64,000 bases of DNA from Lactobacillus mulieris (GCF_007095465.1 NZ_SDGL01000004.1:1-64000), one strand, 5' to 3'; shown: positions 36,580 to 46,036, counted from the first letter of the stretch. Made by a program: numbers and translations. Notes: generated by a model from the sequence alone, not told the origin.

Positions 36580-38451
36580 ATGATGCAGAAACTCCAAAGG
36601 TTTGGAGCCGCAATGTTTGTTCCAGTCCTTCTATTCTCATTTGCAGGTATTGTCGTAGCTTTATGTAGTTTATTTACCAATCCATTGATCTTTGGTTCGC
36701 TTGCCAAAGAAGGGACATTTTGGAACGGAATCTGGAATGTTGTAGCTAATGGTGGATGGACCGTATTTAATCAAGTTAATTTATTATTTGTTGTAGGTTT
36801 GCCAATTGGTTTAGCACATGCAGCTAAAGGTAGAGCTGCAATGGAATCGCTAGTTATCTACTTAACTTTTAATTATTTTGTAGCTGGCTTTTTACAATAT
36901 TGGGGTCCATTTTTTGGCGTAAATAATTATGCTAAGGATTTAGTTGCTAACTCAACAAATGGCGGTCTTACAATGATTGCCGGTATAAAAACTCTTAACA
37001 CCAGTATGGTAGGGGCATTATTAGTAGCCGGAATTGTTATTTATTTGCATAATCATTTCTTTGATAAAAAGTTACCAGATTGGTTAGCTACTTTTCAAGG
37101 TTCAACATATGTTGTAATGTTAGGTTTCTTTGTAATGATTCCTTTTGCATTCTTGACTTGTTTAGTATGGCCTAAGATTCAATTAGGAATTACAAGTATG
37201 CAAACCTTTATTGTACATAGCGGCTTAGTTGGTGTTGGGATTTATACATTCTTAAACCGTATCCTTATTCCAACAGGGTTACACCACTTAGTATATATTC
37301 CATTCCAATTTGGTCCAGCAGTTGTTGAAGGTGGATTACAACCATATTGGCTAAAGCACTTGGCAGAATTTGCTCAAAGTAGTAAGCCACTTAGTGTTTT
37401 GGCACCAGAATTAGGCTTCCAACTTTATGGGAATGAAAAAGTATTCTTAGTTCCAGCAATTTGTTATGCATTTTATGCAACTGCAAAAAAGAGCAAGAAA
37501 AAGCAAACTTCAGCATTACTTATTCCAGCAGCTTTAACTTCGGTTTTTGCTGGAATTACGGAACCTGTTGACTTTACTTATTTGTTTGCGGCACCTGTAT
37601 TATGGGTGATTTATTCTTTGCTTTCAGCAACTATGAACACTACTATGTGTGCTTTTGGTGTTGTAGGTAATATGACTGATGGTGCAATTGGTATTGCTGC
37701 TCAAAACTGGATTCCACTTTGGCCACACCATTGGCAAACATATATTATTCAATTTGTTATTGGGTTTATTTTTGCAATAATTGTGTTCTTCGTCTTTAAA
37801 TACATGATTTTGAAGTTTAATTATATTACTCCAGGTCGTGAAGCTGATGATGAAGATGTTAAACTTTTGTCAAAAGCTGAATACAAAGCAAAGAAAGCTG
37901 CTGAAAAAGCAGGAAGTGCAAATGCTAATGATCCATATATTGCACGTGCATCTGCTTATCTTGAATTATTAGGTGGTCCAAGTAATATTGAAGATTTAAC
38001 TTCATGTGCAACAAGATTAAGAGTGACTGTTGTAGATACTAATAAAGTTGCCTCTGATTCAGCATTTAAGCAAAATAAAGCTGTCAGTGTTGTACACCAT
38101 GGTAAAGCTTTGCAAGTAATTGTCGGATTAGATGTTGCTCAAGTTCTTGAAAGAATGCAAGCGATGATGCAAGAGCAAGGCCACGATAATGTTGCTTCAA
38201 CAGAAGTGGATCCAACTCTTGAAAAGGCTACTGGATTTATTGATCTATTAGGTGGCCAAAGTAATATCGAAAAACTAATGTCATGTGCTACAAGATTAAG
38301 AGTAACTGTTGTAGATCCAAGCTTAGTGGCAGATGAAGTTGCATTTAAACAAGTTGGGGCATACAACTTAGAAATAAAAGATAAAGAAGTAGATATTGCA
38401 GTAGGGTTAGAAACAGATGACATTATTGCTAAAATGAAAGAAATAATGTAA
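36580..38451 (+). CDS. Alpha-glucoside PTS transporter EIICB with two EIIB domains
   Basis: The 623-residue protein has an EIIC domain (about 1-425, ten or so spans, with ITEPVDFTYLFAAPVLW) of the maltose/glucose type, a charged linker, and two tandem EIIB domains (about 450-525 and 545-623). Each has the phospho-Cys motif SCATRLRVTVVD (Cys476 and Cys569). One EIIB is usual. There is no EIIA domain; the free EIIA at 39863 probably supplies it. Substrate is likely maltose or another alpha-glucoside, judged from the GH4 partner. Confidence 0.9.
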   Translation: MMQKLQRFGAAMFVPVLLFSFAGIVVALCSLFTNPLIFGSLAKEGTFWNGIWNVVANGGWTVFNQVNLLFVVGLPIGLAHAAKGRAAMESLVIYLTFNYFVAGFLQYWGPFFGVNNYAKDLVANSTNGGLTMIAGIKTLNTSMVGALLVAGIVIYLHNHFFDKKLPDWLATFQGSTYVVMLGFFVMIPFAFLTCLVWPKIQLGITSMQTFIVHSGLVGVGIYTFLNRILIPTGLHHLVYIPFQFGPAVVEGGLQPYWLKHLAEFAQSSKPLSVLAPELGFQLYGNEKVFLVPAICYAFYATAKKSKKKQTSALLIPAALTSVFAGITEPVDFTYLFAAPVLWVIYSLLSATMNTTMCAFGVVGNMTDGAIGIAAQNWIPLWPHHWQTYIIQFVIGFIFAIIVFFVFKYMILKFNYITPGREADDEDVKLLSKAEYKAKKAAEKAGSANANDPYIARASAYLELLGGPSNIEDLTSCATRLRVTVVDTNKVASDSAFKQNKAVSVVHHGKALQVIVGLDVAQVLERMQAMMQEQGHDNVASTEVDPTLEKATGFIDLLGGQSNIEKLMSCATRLRVTVVDPSLVADEVAFKQVGAYNLEIKDKEVDIAVGLETDDIIAKMKEIM

Positions 38452-38583
38452 AAGTGTTAAAGACTTTCATTGTACACAAAATGGCAATATTTTAACAGAA
38501 AAATATTCAAAATATCAACGTCTGTAGTCCTTTGTATTAGTCCATTGTGCTATATTTAAATTAGCATAATGGGGGATGAGAAC

Positions 38584-39273
38584 ATGAATTTACAAACGCG
38601 TATTTATGAAAAACAAGGTGACTTGAGTGGATCTGAAAAAGAGATTATTCAAGGTTTATTAAGCTCAGCTAAAGAAAATTCTCAGCTTAGTTTAAAAGAT
38701 TTATCTAAAAAATTATATGTTTCAGAATCAGCTATTTTTAGATTGTGTAAAAAATTGGGACTATCTGGTTATAGTGAATTAAAATTTGAACTTTCAGCAG
38801 TTTCTTCAATAAAAAATCACCCAAATAATAATTTTGTTAAAGAAATGGCTGACTTAACTACTAACACTATTAAACAGTTTGAAGCACGAAACTTAACTAA
38901 TTTTTATATTGATGTTCAAACAGCTAAAACAATATATTTGTATTCAACCGGTTGGCAGCAAGAGTTATTAGCTAGTTATATTTCTAAAGAATTATTTTTA
39001 TTTGGCAAGCAAACTGTGTTGTTGCCATCAGCGTTGGATGAGTTGAAGATGAGAGGTCAATTCTTCAATAAGGGAGATATGTTATGGACAATTTCATATT
39101 CCGGAAATAATTCATCCATAGTAAATGAATTAAAGAAGATTAGTTTAGTTGGAGATAAGATTAAATTAGTATCTTTAACTAAAATGGGAAGTAATGATTT
39201 AGCTACGATTTCAGATTATAGTTTCTTTTTCCAAACAATTGATTTTAGTTATAAAAATAATGGGGGGGGGTAG
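38584..39273 (+). pseudogene. RpiR/MurR-family regulator interrupted at a G9 tract
   Basis: An RpiR helix-turn-helix (about 20-75: LSLKDLSKKLYVSESAIFRL) and most of a SIS sugar-phosphate domain are encoded, but the frame ends at TAG 39271 right after nine G (39262-39270). With eight (or eleven) G the frame continues through FSPAYILIDLLMNGYFDWQQ to TAG 39356, the expected SIS end, 3 bp before the next gene. ATG 38584 is chosen because GGGGGATGAG lies just upstream; ATG 38569 is possible. It may be a slippage-switched regulator of the alpha-glucoside genes. Confidence 0.8.
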
Positions 39274-39360
39274 CCCCCGCTCCTGTTTCTCTCCAGCATA
39301 TATTTTGATTGATTTGCTTATGAATGGATATTTTGATTGGCAACAGAAGAAGGGATAGCT

Positions 39361-39852
39361 ATGATTTCACATTTAAACTTTTCTAGCTTTTTAGATAGAA
39401 TTGTTCAAAATTTAAAATTAACGCCTAAAAAGTTGCTGAAGTGGTATTCATATGTATTAATTTTTGTGCCACTTGCTTGTGCAGCATTAGTAGGCCTACA
39501 TTTAGTAACATCAGCAACAACTTTTTCTAATCTTCTAAAAAATCAAGCAGGATTAGCAGTTGGAGTGATTATAGCTTTATGCGATTTGATAATTGGCTAT
39601 TTTTGTCTTTTAAATTTAGAAATATTCTATAAAAGAAAAACTTATAGAGTGTTTATGGTTACGCAAGTTATTACACAAGCTTTAGTTGGTAATTTTATGT
39701 GTGTAATTATGGCAATCTTAGGAATTTATTTAAGCCAAGAACTTCCAAATGAAAAACAAATCAATCTTAAAGCCAAGCTAGTTATAAATTTAGGTACAGC
39801 GTTATTATTACTTAGTTTTGTTCTATTGGTAATAATTGAATTTAAGAAATAG
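39361..39852 (+). CDS. Four-span membrane protein in a PTS operon, unknown
   Basis: ATG 39361 follows AGAAGAAGGG and starts 3 bp after the end of the restored RpiR frame, giving 163 residues. It has four clear spans (about 30-50, 65-85, 100-120, 135-160) and short basic loops. I do not recognise the family. The free EIIA gene begins 11 bp after its stop, so it belongs to a regulator/membrane protein/EIIA operon. Confidence 0.7.
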   Translation: MISHLNFSSFLDRIVQNLKLTPKKLLKWYSYVLIFVPLACAALVGLHLVTSATTFSNLLKNQAGLAVGVIIALCDLIIGYFCLLNLEIFYKRKTYRVFMVTQVITQALVGNFMCVIMAILGIYLSQELPNEKQINLKAKLVINLGTALLLLSFVLLVIIEFKK

Positions 39853-39862
39853 AGGTTAAGCA

Positions 39863-40345
39863 ATGTTCGGTTTATTTAAAAGAAATTCAAAGTTAAAAGT
39901 TGTATCACCAGTTAAGGGAGATTTAATTCAAATTACTGACGTTAATGATGATGTCTTTTCAACAAAAATGTTGGGTGATGGTTTTGCTGTTGAACCTTTT
40001 GATGGGACGATTGTTGCTCCTTTATCAGGGAAAAGTACCACTCTATTTCCTACTAAACATGCTCTTGGAATTACAACAGATAAAGGGTTAGAAGTCTTGA
40101 TTCATATGGGAATTGATACTGTTGAATTAAAGGGAACTCCTTTTGATGTATTTGTAAAAATGAATCAAGAAGTTAAGGCAGGCGATAAATTAGCCCAAAT
40201 AAATTTAGACAAGATAAAACAAGCTGGGTTAGCAGATACAATTATTGTGGTTTATACTAATATGGATTTACTAAAATCAGTATCCGCAGTTGACCCAAGG
40301 CCACTTTCAGCCGGTGATGTTGTTCAAGAAATTGAATATAAGTAA
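39863..40345 (+). CDS. PTS EIIA component, glucose type
   Basis: The 160-residue protein is a free EIIA(Glc)-type domain: SPVKGDLIQITDVNDDVFS (15-33), GDGFAVEPFDGTIVAPLSG, and the phospho-His in VLIHMGIDTVELKG (His81), with His66 in TKHALG. It would pass phosphate from HPr to an EIIB, most likely the two EIIB domains of the EIICB at 36580, which lacks its own EIIA. Confidence 0.92.
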   Translation: MFGLFKRNSKLKVVSPVKGDLIQITDVNDDVFSTKMLGDGFAVEPFDGTIVAPLSGKSTTLFPTKHALGITTDKGLEVLIHMGIDTVELKGTPFDVFVKMNQEVKAGDKLAQINLDKIKQAGLADTIIVVYTNMDLLKSVSAVDPRPLSAGDVVQEIEYK

Positions 40346-40365
40346 TTAATATCCGTACAGAAATG

Positions 40366-40402
40366 AACAGAAGCAGGAAGATACCTGCTTCTGTTTTTTT
40401 AT
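40366..40402 (+). terminator. Terminator after the EIIA gene
   Basis: AACAGAAGCAGG (40366-40377) pairs with CCTGCTTCTGTT (40384-40395), followed by a T-run. Confidence 0.9.
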
Positions 40403-40499
40403 GTTACAAAAAAATATTAAAAATTTTCATTACCCCAATATATTGAATATATCAATGATTTGTATAGCACATCTTGTTGCTTGCATATTACAATTTTGA

Positions 40500-40527
40500 T
40501 TGACCCATTTTTGGAAAGTAGTATATT
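40500..40527 (+). promoter_or_regulatory. Promoter of the OFA transporter
   Basis: TTGACC (40500-40505), 16-bp spacer, TATATT (40522-40527). Confidence 0.6.
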
Positions 40528-40572
40528 CATACCTGTAAGCATTAACTTAGCTTGATACTTTGGAGGTAAAAA

Positions 40573-41784
40573 TTGAAAAGAAACCGTTATGTTGTCGCCC
40601 TTGCTGGCGTTGTTTTACATTTAATGATTGGTTCTGTTTATGCTTGGAGCGTTTTTACAAAACCAATCGCTGCTGAAACTGGTTGGTCTATTAAAGCAGT
40701 AACATTTGCTTTTAGTTTAGCTATTTTCTTCCTGGGAATGTCTGCTGCTTTTATGGGACGATTAGTTGAAAAATATGGGCCTACTGTAACTGGTACAGTT
40801 TCTGCCATCTTGTTCGGGTTAGGCGTAATGCTTACCGGTGTTGCAATTGGAGCTCATCAACTTTGGCTACTTTATTTGTGCTATGGAGTAATTGGTGGTG
40901 TAGGGCTAGGAGCAGGATATGTAACTCCTGTTTCTACAATCATTAAGTGGTTCCCAGATAAACGGGGGCTAGCTACTGGACTAGCAATTATGGGCTTTGG
41001 CTTTGCTGCTTTGTTAACAAGTACTGTTGCTAATCACCTCTTGAGTCTTAAAAGCGTTGGCCTTGAAAAGACTTTTTATATTTTAGGTGCTGTTTACTTA
41101 GTAGTAATGCTCTTGGCAGCTCAATTAATTAAGCGCCCACGACCTGGAGAAGTTCCTACTCAAACTAATTTGCCAAAAAATAGTACAGGTATTCAAATGA
41201 GAGCTAATGACGCTTTAAAAACACCAGCCTTTTATTGTTTGTGGTTTATGTTTTTTATAAACATTACTACTGGTATTGGCCTTGTTTCGATGGCTTCTCC
41301 GATGGCTCAAGGAATGGTCAATATGAATGCCGCAAAAGCTGCTGCTTTGGTTGGAATTATTGGTTTATTCAATGGTTTTGGCCGATTGATCTGGGCAAGT
41401 TTATCAGACTATATAGGTCGTCCCCTAACATATACCTTGATTTTTGTTGTTGATATTCTTTGTCTAGGCACGATTCTTTATTTGCGACAAGAACTACTAT
41501 TTTCAATGGCACTTTGTCTTCTTCTATCGTGTTACGGAGCTGGTTTCTCCGTAATTCCTGCTTATTTAGGTGACGTGTTTGGCACTCGTGAACTTGGTGC
41601 TTTGCACGGTTACACTTTAACTGCTTGGGCAGTTGCTGGAATGGTTGGTCCTACAATTATCACCTATACCAGTCACGGCAGTGACTATTCCAAGACTTTA
41701 CTTATTTTTATTATTATTGATGTTATATCTTTACTTGTCTCATTTTTTGTAAAAACTCAAATCAAACACATGAAAAAAGCCTAA
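40573..41784 (+). CDS. OFA-type major facilitator transporter
   Basis: The 403-residue protein starts at TTG 40573 behind GGAGG (40562-40566). Its first span LHLMIGSVYAWSVFTKPI, the loop MGRLVEKYGP, GVGLGAGYVTPVSTIIKWFPDKRGLATG (in overlapping parts, about 115-142) and the later IGRPLTY segment identify the oxalate/formate antiporter (OFA) family. Many members in lactobacilli carry small carboxylates, but oxalate use is not implied as no oxalate enzymes are near. It is monocistronic. Confidence 0.87.
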   Translation: MKRNRYVVALAGVVLHLMIGSVYAWSVFTKPIAAETGWSIKAVTFAFSLAIFFLGMSAAFMGRLVEKYGPTVTGTVSAILFGLGVMLTGVAIGAHQLWLLYLCYGVIGGVGLGAGYVTPVSTIIKWFPDKRGLATGLAIMGFGFAALLTSTVANHLLSLKSVGLEKTFYILGAVYLVVMLLAAQLIKRPRPGEVPTQTNLPKNSTGIQMRANDALKTPAFYCLWFMFFINITTGIGLVSMASPMAQGMVNMNAAKAAALVGIIGLFNGFGRLIWASLSDYIGRPLTYTLIFVVDILCLGTILYLRQELLFSMALCLLLSCYGAGFSVIPAYLGDVFGTRELGALHGYTLTAWAVAGMVGPTIITYTSHGSDYSKTLLIFIIIDVISLLVSFFVKTQIKHMKKA

Positions 41785-41793
41785 TTAAGCAAT

Positions 41794-41825
41794 AAAAAGA
41801 CCTCGGGATTTCCGAGGTCTTTTTA
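41794..41825. terminator. Bidirectional terminator
   Basis: AAAAGACCTCGG and CCGAGGTCTTTT pair around GATT, with flanking A-runs and T-runs, between converging OFA and fructokinase genes. Confidence 0.9.
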
Positions 41826-41831
41826 TATTAT

Positions 41832-42707
41832 TTATTTTAATAACTTTTTGGCTAATTCAAAGTCACCTAAAGTTGCTGAACCATTGTTGGCAACTGCTGG
41901 TCGAACAATTAATTCATCAAGGTCAGGAGTTGCTACATAGTTATTATTTAAGTCATCAAAGTATTTGCGGATTTGTACTAAATCATCTTCGTTTAAAACG
42001 GAACCACCAACAACCATTACGTCAGGTCGAGTGGTCATGTAGGCGTTGTAGAGCATTTGTGCTACATAATATTGTAAAAAGCTAAATGCTTTATGATCTC
42101 TTGGTAAATCTTCTCCAGGGATGCCAGTTCTACCTTTTAAGCTAGGACCTGCGGCCATGCCTTCAACGCAAGCACCATGGAAAGGACAACCACCTTTATA
42201 ATCATCACCTTCAGCTCTTACTACCATCATATGACCCATTTCTGGGTGGTAGTTACGACCAATAAATTTACCTTCTTGGATAATACCGCCACCGATACCA
42301 GTACCGATAGTTACGTATAAGTAAGTTTTGGTATTATCAGCACCACGGGCAATATATTCACCATAACAAGACCCATTTACATCAGTTGTGATGTAAACTG
42401 GAATGTTTAATTCTTTTTCGAAAAATCCTTTGAAGTTAGCACCTGACCAACCTGGCTTAGGTGTATCCAAAATATAACCATAAGTACGTGAATCAGGATT
42501 AATATCAACTGGTCCAAAGGTTGCAATACCAAGGGCATTTACTGGATTTTTCTTAAAAAATTCTGCACAAGCTTTGAAAGTTTCTTCTCTACTTGTAGTG
42601 GGAATTCGGTCAGTTGCAATTATTTTACCGGATTCAATATCTTGAACAGCAACAATGAACTTGGTACCTCCAGCTTCAATGCTGCCGACAGTTTTTGCAT
42701 TTGTCAT
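41832..42707 (-). CDS. scrK: Fructokinase, ROK family
   Basis: The 291-residue kinase has the phosphate loop SIEAGGTKFIVAV (8-20), FGPVDINP near 64, DTPKPGWSG, VNGSCYGEYIARG and GTGIGGG (about 127-133), and the zinc-binding HMMV...GCPFHGACVEG cluster (about 157-181) of ROK fructokinases. These phosphorylate fructose, often from sucrose, to fructose-6-phosphate. It is monocistronic on the minus strand; no sucrose genes lie beside it. Confidence 0.87.
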   Translation of the reverse strand: MTNAKTVGSIEAGGTKFIVAVQDIESGKIIATDRIPTTSREETFKACAEFFKKNPVNALGIATFGPVDINPDSRTYGYILDTPKPGWSGANFKGFFEKELNIPVYITTDVNGSCYGEYIARGADNTKTYLYVTIGTGIGGGIIQEGKFIGRNYHPEMGHMMVVRAEGDDYKGGCPFHGACVEGMAAGPSLKGRTGIPGEDLPRDHKAFSFLQYYVAQMLYNAYMTTRPDVMVVGGSVLNEDDLVQIRKYFDDLNNNYVATPDLDELIVRPAVANNGSATLGDFELAKKLLK

Positions 42708-42968
42708 TAGTGTTTTCCTCTCCGTTTTTGATTTTTATAAAATGTAAAGGCTTTAAAAATCATAACGATTTTAGCACAAATTAGACATTACTTGTAGCTT
42801 TAACACATTTTTTCTTAAAAAAGATACCAAGTATTTTTAGATGGAAGATATAAGTGGTTTTATAAGATTGATTGTTTATATCTATCGATTTAATGGTAAA
42901 GCACAATTGATTGAATAAACGCTTACAAATATACTTGAGATAAGCTTATAGGTACGAGGCTGATAGAT

Positions 42969-44147
42969 ATGGCTAGTAAAAAAATAAATAATTTAAAAAT
43001 AACTGCAAGTATTTTATATTTGTCATATTTTATGATGGGATTACGTTTATCAATGGTTGCACAATATAAACCAGAATTCGCTACTATATGGCATACTGAT
43101 GTAAGTGGAGTTTTGCAAGTGGTTGCAGCTATAGGGCTAGGCGGTATTATATCGATTTTGATAACAGGACCAGTGTCTGATTATTTTGGTAGAAAATTTT
43201 GTGCTGTTATAGGTCATTTGATCTGGGCAAGTTATTTTATAGGGTTACTTTATGCACCTAATCTAACTGTTGCGTATATAATTGCTACTACTTCTGGGAT
43301 AGGACAGAGTTTCGTTAATTCAAGTAATTTTCCTTCTCTAATGGAAATATTTCCTAAAAATGCTTCAATTGCTGGAATTATGACAAAATTTGCAATTAAT
43401 ATCGGTCAATTTGCTTTACCAATTTTTGCTTTTGTTGTTAGCCTTTTGGGAGCAAACTATCGGATAGTTTTTTGGGGTACAGGGTTGGTTTATTTAGCAT
43501 TAGCTTTTTTATTAATATGCTTGCCATTTCCTCAACACCATTCTAAAAAGCAATTGGTGAAACAATCATTTGCTTTTACTGATAGACTGCCAATTAGTGT
43601 TATTGCTTTAGCTTTAATTGGTTATACTTCTACTGCAGTATTTTTATTATGGGTAAATACATATCAAGAATTAGCTAAAAGTTATGGAGTAAGTAATCCC
43701 ATCTATCTTCAAACAATTTATGCTTTTGGAGCAAGTATAGCAGTAGTTTTTAATTCCTTCATTATAAAAAAGGGTATTAAAGAAGTGGACCTTTTGCTAT
43801 ATTATCCTTTATTTACCGCACTTAGCTTAATTCTTACTGTTTTAATTAAAGCAAGCTGGATAGTGTCATTTGCAAATCTGGCTGTAGGCTTTTTTGCTGC
43901 CGGTGGTTTGTATCAGCTTGCTTTAACAGTATTAGGTAATAGCTATCCAACAATTAAGGCAACAGCGCAATCGTGGGCAGCTTTCTTTTCAGCTTTATCT
44001 AATTTGACAATTTTTTCTATTGCGAGCTGGATAACTGGTTTTTCAGGGGCTAATTCCGCGAAATATATTGTAATTATGAATATATTTTTATCTTTATTAG
44101 GTTCAGTATTAGCTTTAATTGTAAAAGTATGTAATAAAAAAGGTTAG
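42969..44147 (+). CDS. MFS transporter of the hydroaromatic cluster (first)
   Basis: The 392-residue protein has about twelve spans, with the loop motif SDYFGRKF (about 60-67) and NFPSLMEIFP (about 119-128). The second MFS gene at 48066 shares SD-FGRK and the LMEI-P element, so the two are relatives. It precedes the flavoprotein gene by 130 bp. Uptake of quinate, shikimate or a related acid is inferred from the neighbours. A cre-like AAACGCTTACAA lies about 50 bp upstream. Confidence 0.8.
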   Translation: MASKKINNLKITASILYLSYFMMGLRLSMVAQYKPEFATIWHTDVSGVLQVVAAIGLGGIISILITGPVSDYFGRKFCAVIGHLIWASYFIGLLYAPNLTVAYIIATTSGIGQSFVNSSNFPSLMEIFPKNASIAGIMTKFAINIGQFALPIFAFVVSLLGANYRIVFWGTGLVYLALAFLLICLPFPQHHSKKQLVKQSFAFTDRLPISVIALALIGYTSTAVFLLWVNTYQELAKSYGVSNPIYLQTIYAFGASIAVVFNSFIIKKGIKEVDLLLYYPLFTALSLILTVLIKASWIVSFANLAVGFFAAGGLYQLALTVLGNSYPTIKATAQSWAAFFSALSNLTIFSIASWITGFSGANSAKYIVIMNIFLSLLGSVLALIVKVCNKKG

Positions 44148-44240
44148 CTTCAGTTGGATTAAACGAAAAACTATCAATAGTCTGAATCTATTAATAATTA
44201 TGTCATTGTTTGTTTTTTTTAATTAAAAAACATTTTAAAA

Positions 44241-44254
44241 TGAAACCGATTACT
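44241..44254. promoter_or_regulatory. cre site before the flavoprotein gene
   Basis: TGAAACCGATTACT matches the cre consensus TGNAANCGNTNNCA at 13 of 14 positions, 24 bp before the start codon and just before the AGGAGAGG ribosome binding site. Confidence 0.6.
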
Positions 44255-44277
44255 ATTAGTGATAGGAGAGGTAAAAT

Positions 44278-45987
44278 ATGACAAAACAAACTTTGCAAGC
44301 TGAAGCTAATGGTCGTAATGGCAAGATTAAATTTGATATTAATATTGATAATAACGAAATAAAAGATATAAAAGTTACCAAATCTAGTGAAACACCAGCA
44401 ATATTTAATCAGGTTTTTGATAAATTAAAAAATTCCATTATAGAGGAGCAATCATTTGATGTAGACGCTGTATCGGGCGCTACTATTATGACAAGTGCCT
44501 TACTTGATTCTGGAAAAAATGCCTTAAATCAAGCAGGAGTTACACCAGTAGCTAAAGAGAGCGATAAAACACATCGGGAAGTAAACCTAGATGTAGATGT
44601 TGCCGTCATTGGCTCAGGAGCTGCAGGATTGATTGCAGCTTGCCGAGCTCTTTCAATGGGAAAAAATGTAGTAGTTCTTGAAAAGAATGGTTATTTAGGT
44701 GGAGCTACAATATTAAATGGTTCAAATGTAGTAGCTACAGGTTCTAACTTGGCTCAGCAATTATTTGGTACTGAGGCGCAAGAAGACAGCAGTAAACGAC
44801 TTTTTGATGATATTACTCGTGAATGCCGAGGTACCAATTATCCTGAATTATCAAAGATTTTAGTTAATAATATTGGTAAGGCTGTTGATTTTATTAAAGA
44901 GTTTGCTAATTTGACTTATCAAAAAGCAGAAACACAAACAATTGAGCATTCGGTTAATCGGCAAGTGGAAATGCCAAGTGAAAGTTCATATGAATTAATT
45001 AAGAAGATAGCAACTGCTTTTGAAGAAAAAGGTGGCAAGATTTTACTTGATGCGCGTGTTGAAAAAATCAATTCTGAAGATGGTGTACCTGTTAGTTTAG
45101 TTGCTGAAGGAAAGCACCAAACTACAAACGTTAAGTTTAAATCTCTTATTTTGGCTGCCGGTGGTTGGGGCGCCAAAGACTTCAAAGAAAAGCGGACTTC
45201 GATTCCTTATTATGGCCCAATGACTTCAACTGGAGATTATTTCTTCTTTAACAAGGGATTAAATCTGGCTAGCCGTAATTTAGATTGGTATAAAGTTTAT
45301 CCACATGGATTAGAAGTTGAACCTGGAATTGCTAAACTTACAACTTATTCAACAAAAGAAGCAAGTGATATGGGGGCAATTTTTATTAATCGGGCTGGTA
45401 ATAGAATTGTAAATGAATCAGATCCATACACTCATTTTAGAGATGCAATTGCTGCTCAAAAAGATCAGATAGCTTTTGTTCTTATGGATCAAAGAATTTG
45501 GAACAGATTTTATGAACTAATGCTTAAATATGGTTTTACTGCTGATGAAATTAGTCATTATTTTGCACTTGATGGCAAGCAAAGCCCAATTTTAGTAAAA
45601 GGAAATCTTGAAACAGTAGCTAATAAAGCTGGTATTAATTTTGAAAATTTACAGCATACCTTATCTAATTATCAAAATTATGCTAAAAATGGTAAGGATC
45701 CTGAGTTCGGACGTGAGGCAAAATTTATGCATGAATATTCAGGTGATACTTACTACGTTATTGAACAAAAACTTCGCTTCTGTACAACTTTAGGTGGGTA
45801 TGAAACTAATAGCCAAATGCAATTATTAAATAGTGATATGAAGCCAGTAGCTAATTATTATGCAGCTGGTGAAATAATTGGTGGTGCCAATGGTCATGAC
45901 TCTATGCCAAGTATGATGAATTCATGGAGCTATGCTTCAGGCTTTTTAGCTGGAACTAATGCTAGTGACAATTGCAATAATCGATAA
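44278..45987 (+). CDS. FMN/FAD fumarate-reductase-like flavoprotein (candidate ene-reductase)
   Basis: The 569-residue protein has an N-terminal FMN_bind domain (about 10-88, with DAVSGATIMTSALL) and an FAD domain starting VAVIGSGAAGLIAACRAL (108-125), then GAIFINRAGNRIVNE (about 363-377). There is no signal peptide or haem motif, so it works in the cytosol. Fumarate-site landmarks differ: KVYPHG stands where HPT is usual, and GGANGHDSMPSMMNSWSYASG (two overlapping parts) replaces GANRLGGNAL. It therefore probably reduces another alpha,beta-unsaturated acid. Its place beside shikimate dehydrogenase and dehydroquinate dehydratase genes suggests shikimate or dehydroshikimate; hydroxycinnamates are an alternative. 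Confidence 0.8.
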   Translation: MTKQTLQAEANGRNGKIKFDINIDNNEIKDIKVTKSSETPAIFNQVFDKLKNSIIEEQSFDVDAVSGATIMTSALLDSGKNALNQAGVTPVAKESDKTHREVNLDVDVAVIGSGAAGLIAACRALSMGKNVVVLEKNGYLGGATILNGSNVVATGSNLAQQLFGTEAQEDSSKRLFDDITRECRGTNYPELSKILVNNIGKAVDFIKEFANLTYQKAETQTIEHSVNRQVEMPSESSYELIKKIATAFEEKGGKILLDARVEKINSEDGVPVSLVAEGKHQTTNVKFKSLILAAGGWGAKDFKEKRTSIPYYGPMTSTGDYFFFNKGLNLASRNLDWYKVYPHGLEVEPGIAKLTTYSTKEASDMGAIFINRAGNRIVNESDPYTHFRDAIAAQKDQIAFVLMDQRIWNRFYELMLKYGFTADEISHYFALDGKQSPILVKGNLETVANKAGINFENLQHTLSNYQNYAKNGKDPEFGREAKFMHEYSGDTYYVIEQKLRFCTTLGGYETNSQMQLLNSDMKPVANYYAAGEIIGGANGHDSMPSMMNSWSYASGFLAGTNASDNCNNR

Positions 45988-46036
45988 AAAATAAGCTATT
46001 TTTATCCTTTAAGAGATAAGAATAGCTTATTTTTTT
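45986..46036. terminator. Bidirectional terminator
   Basis: AAAAATAAGCTATT pairs with AATAGCTTATTTTT, between the converging flavoprotein and LysR genes. Confidence 0.85.

Noticed and set aside
40573..41784. Oxalate degradation locus
   Set aside because: The transporter is of the OFA family, but no oxalyl-CoA decarboxylase or formyl-CoA transferase gene is near; family name alone does not show oxalate use.
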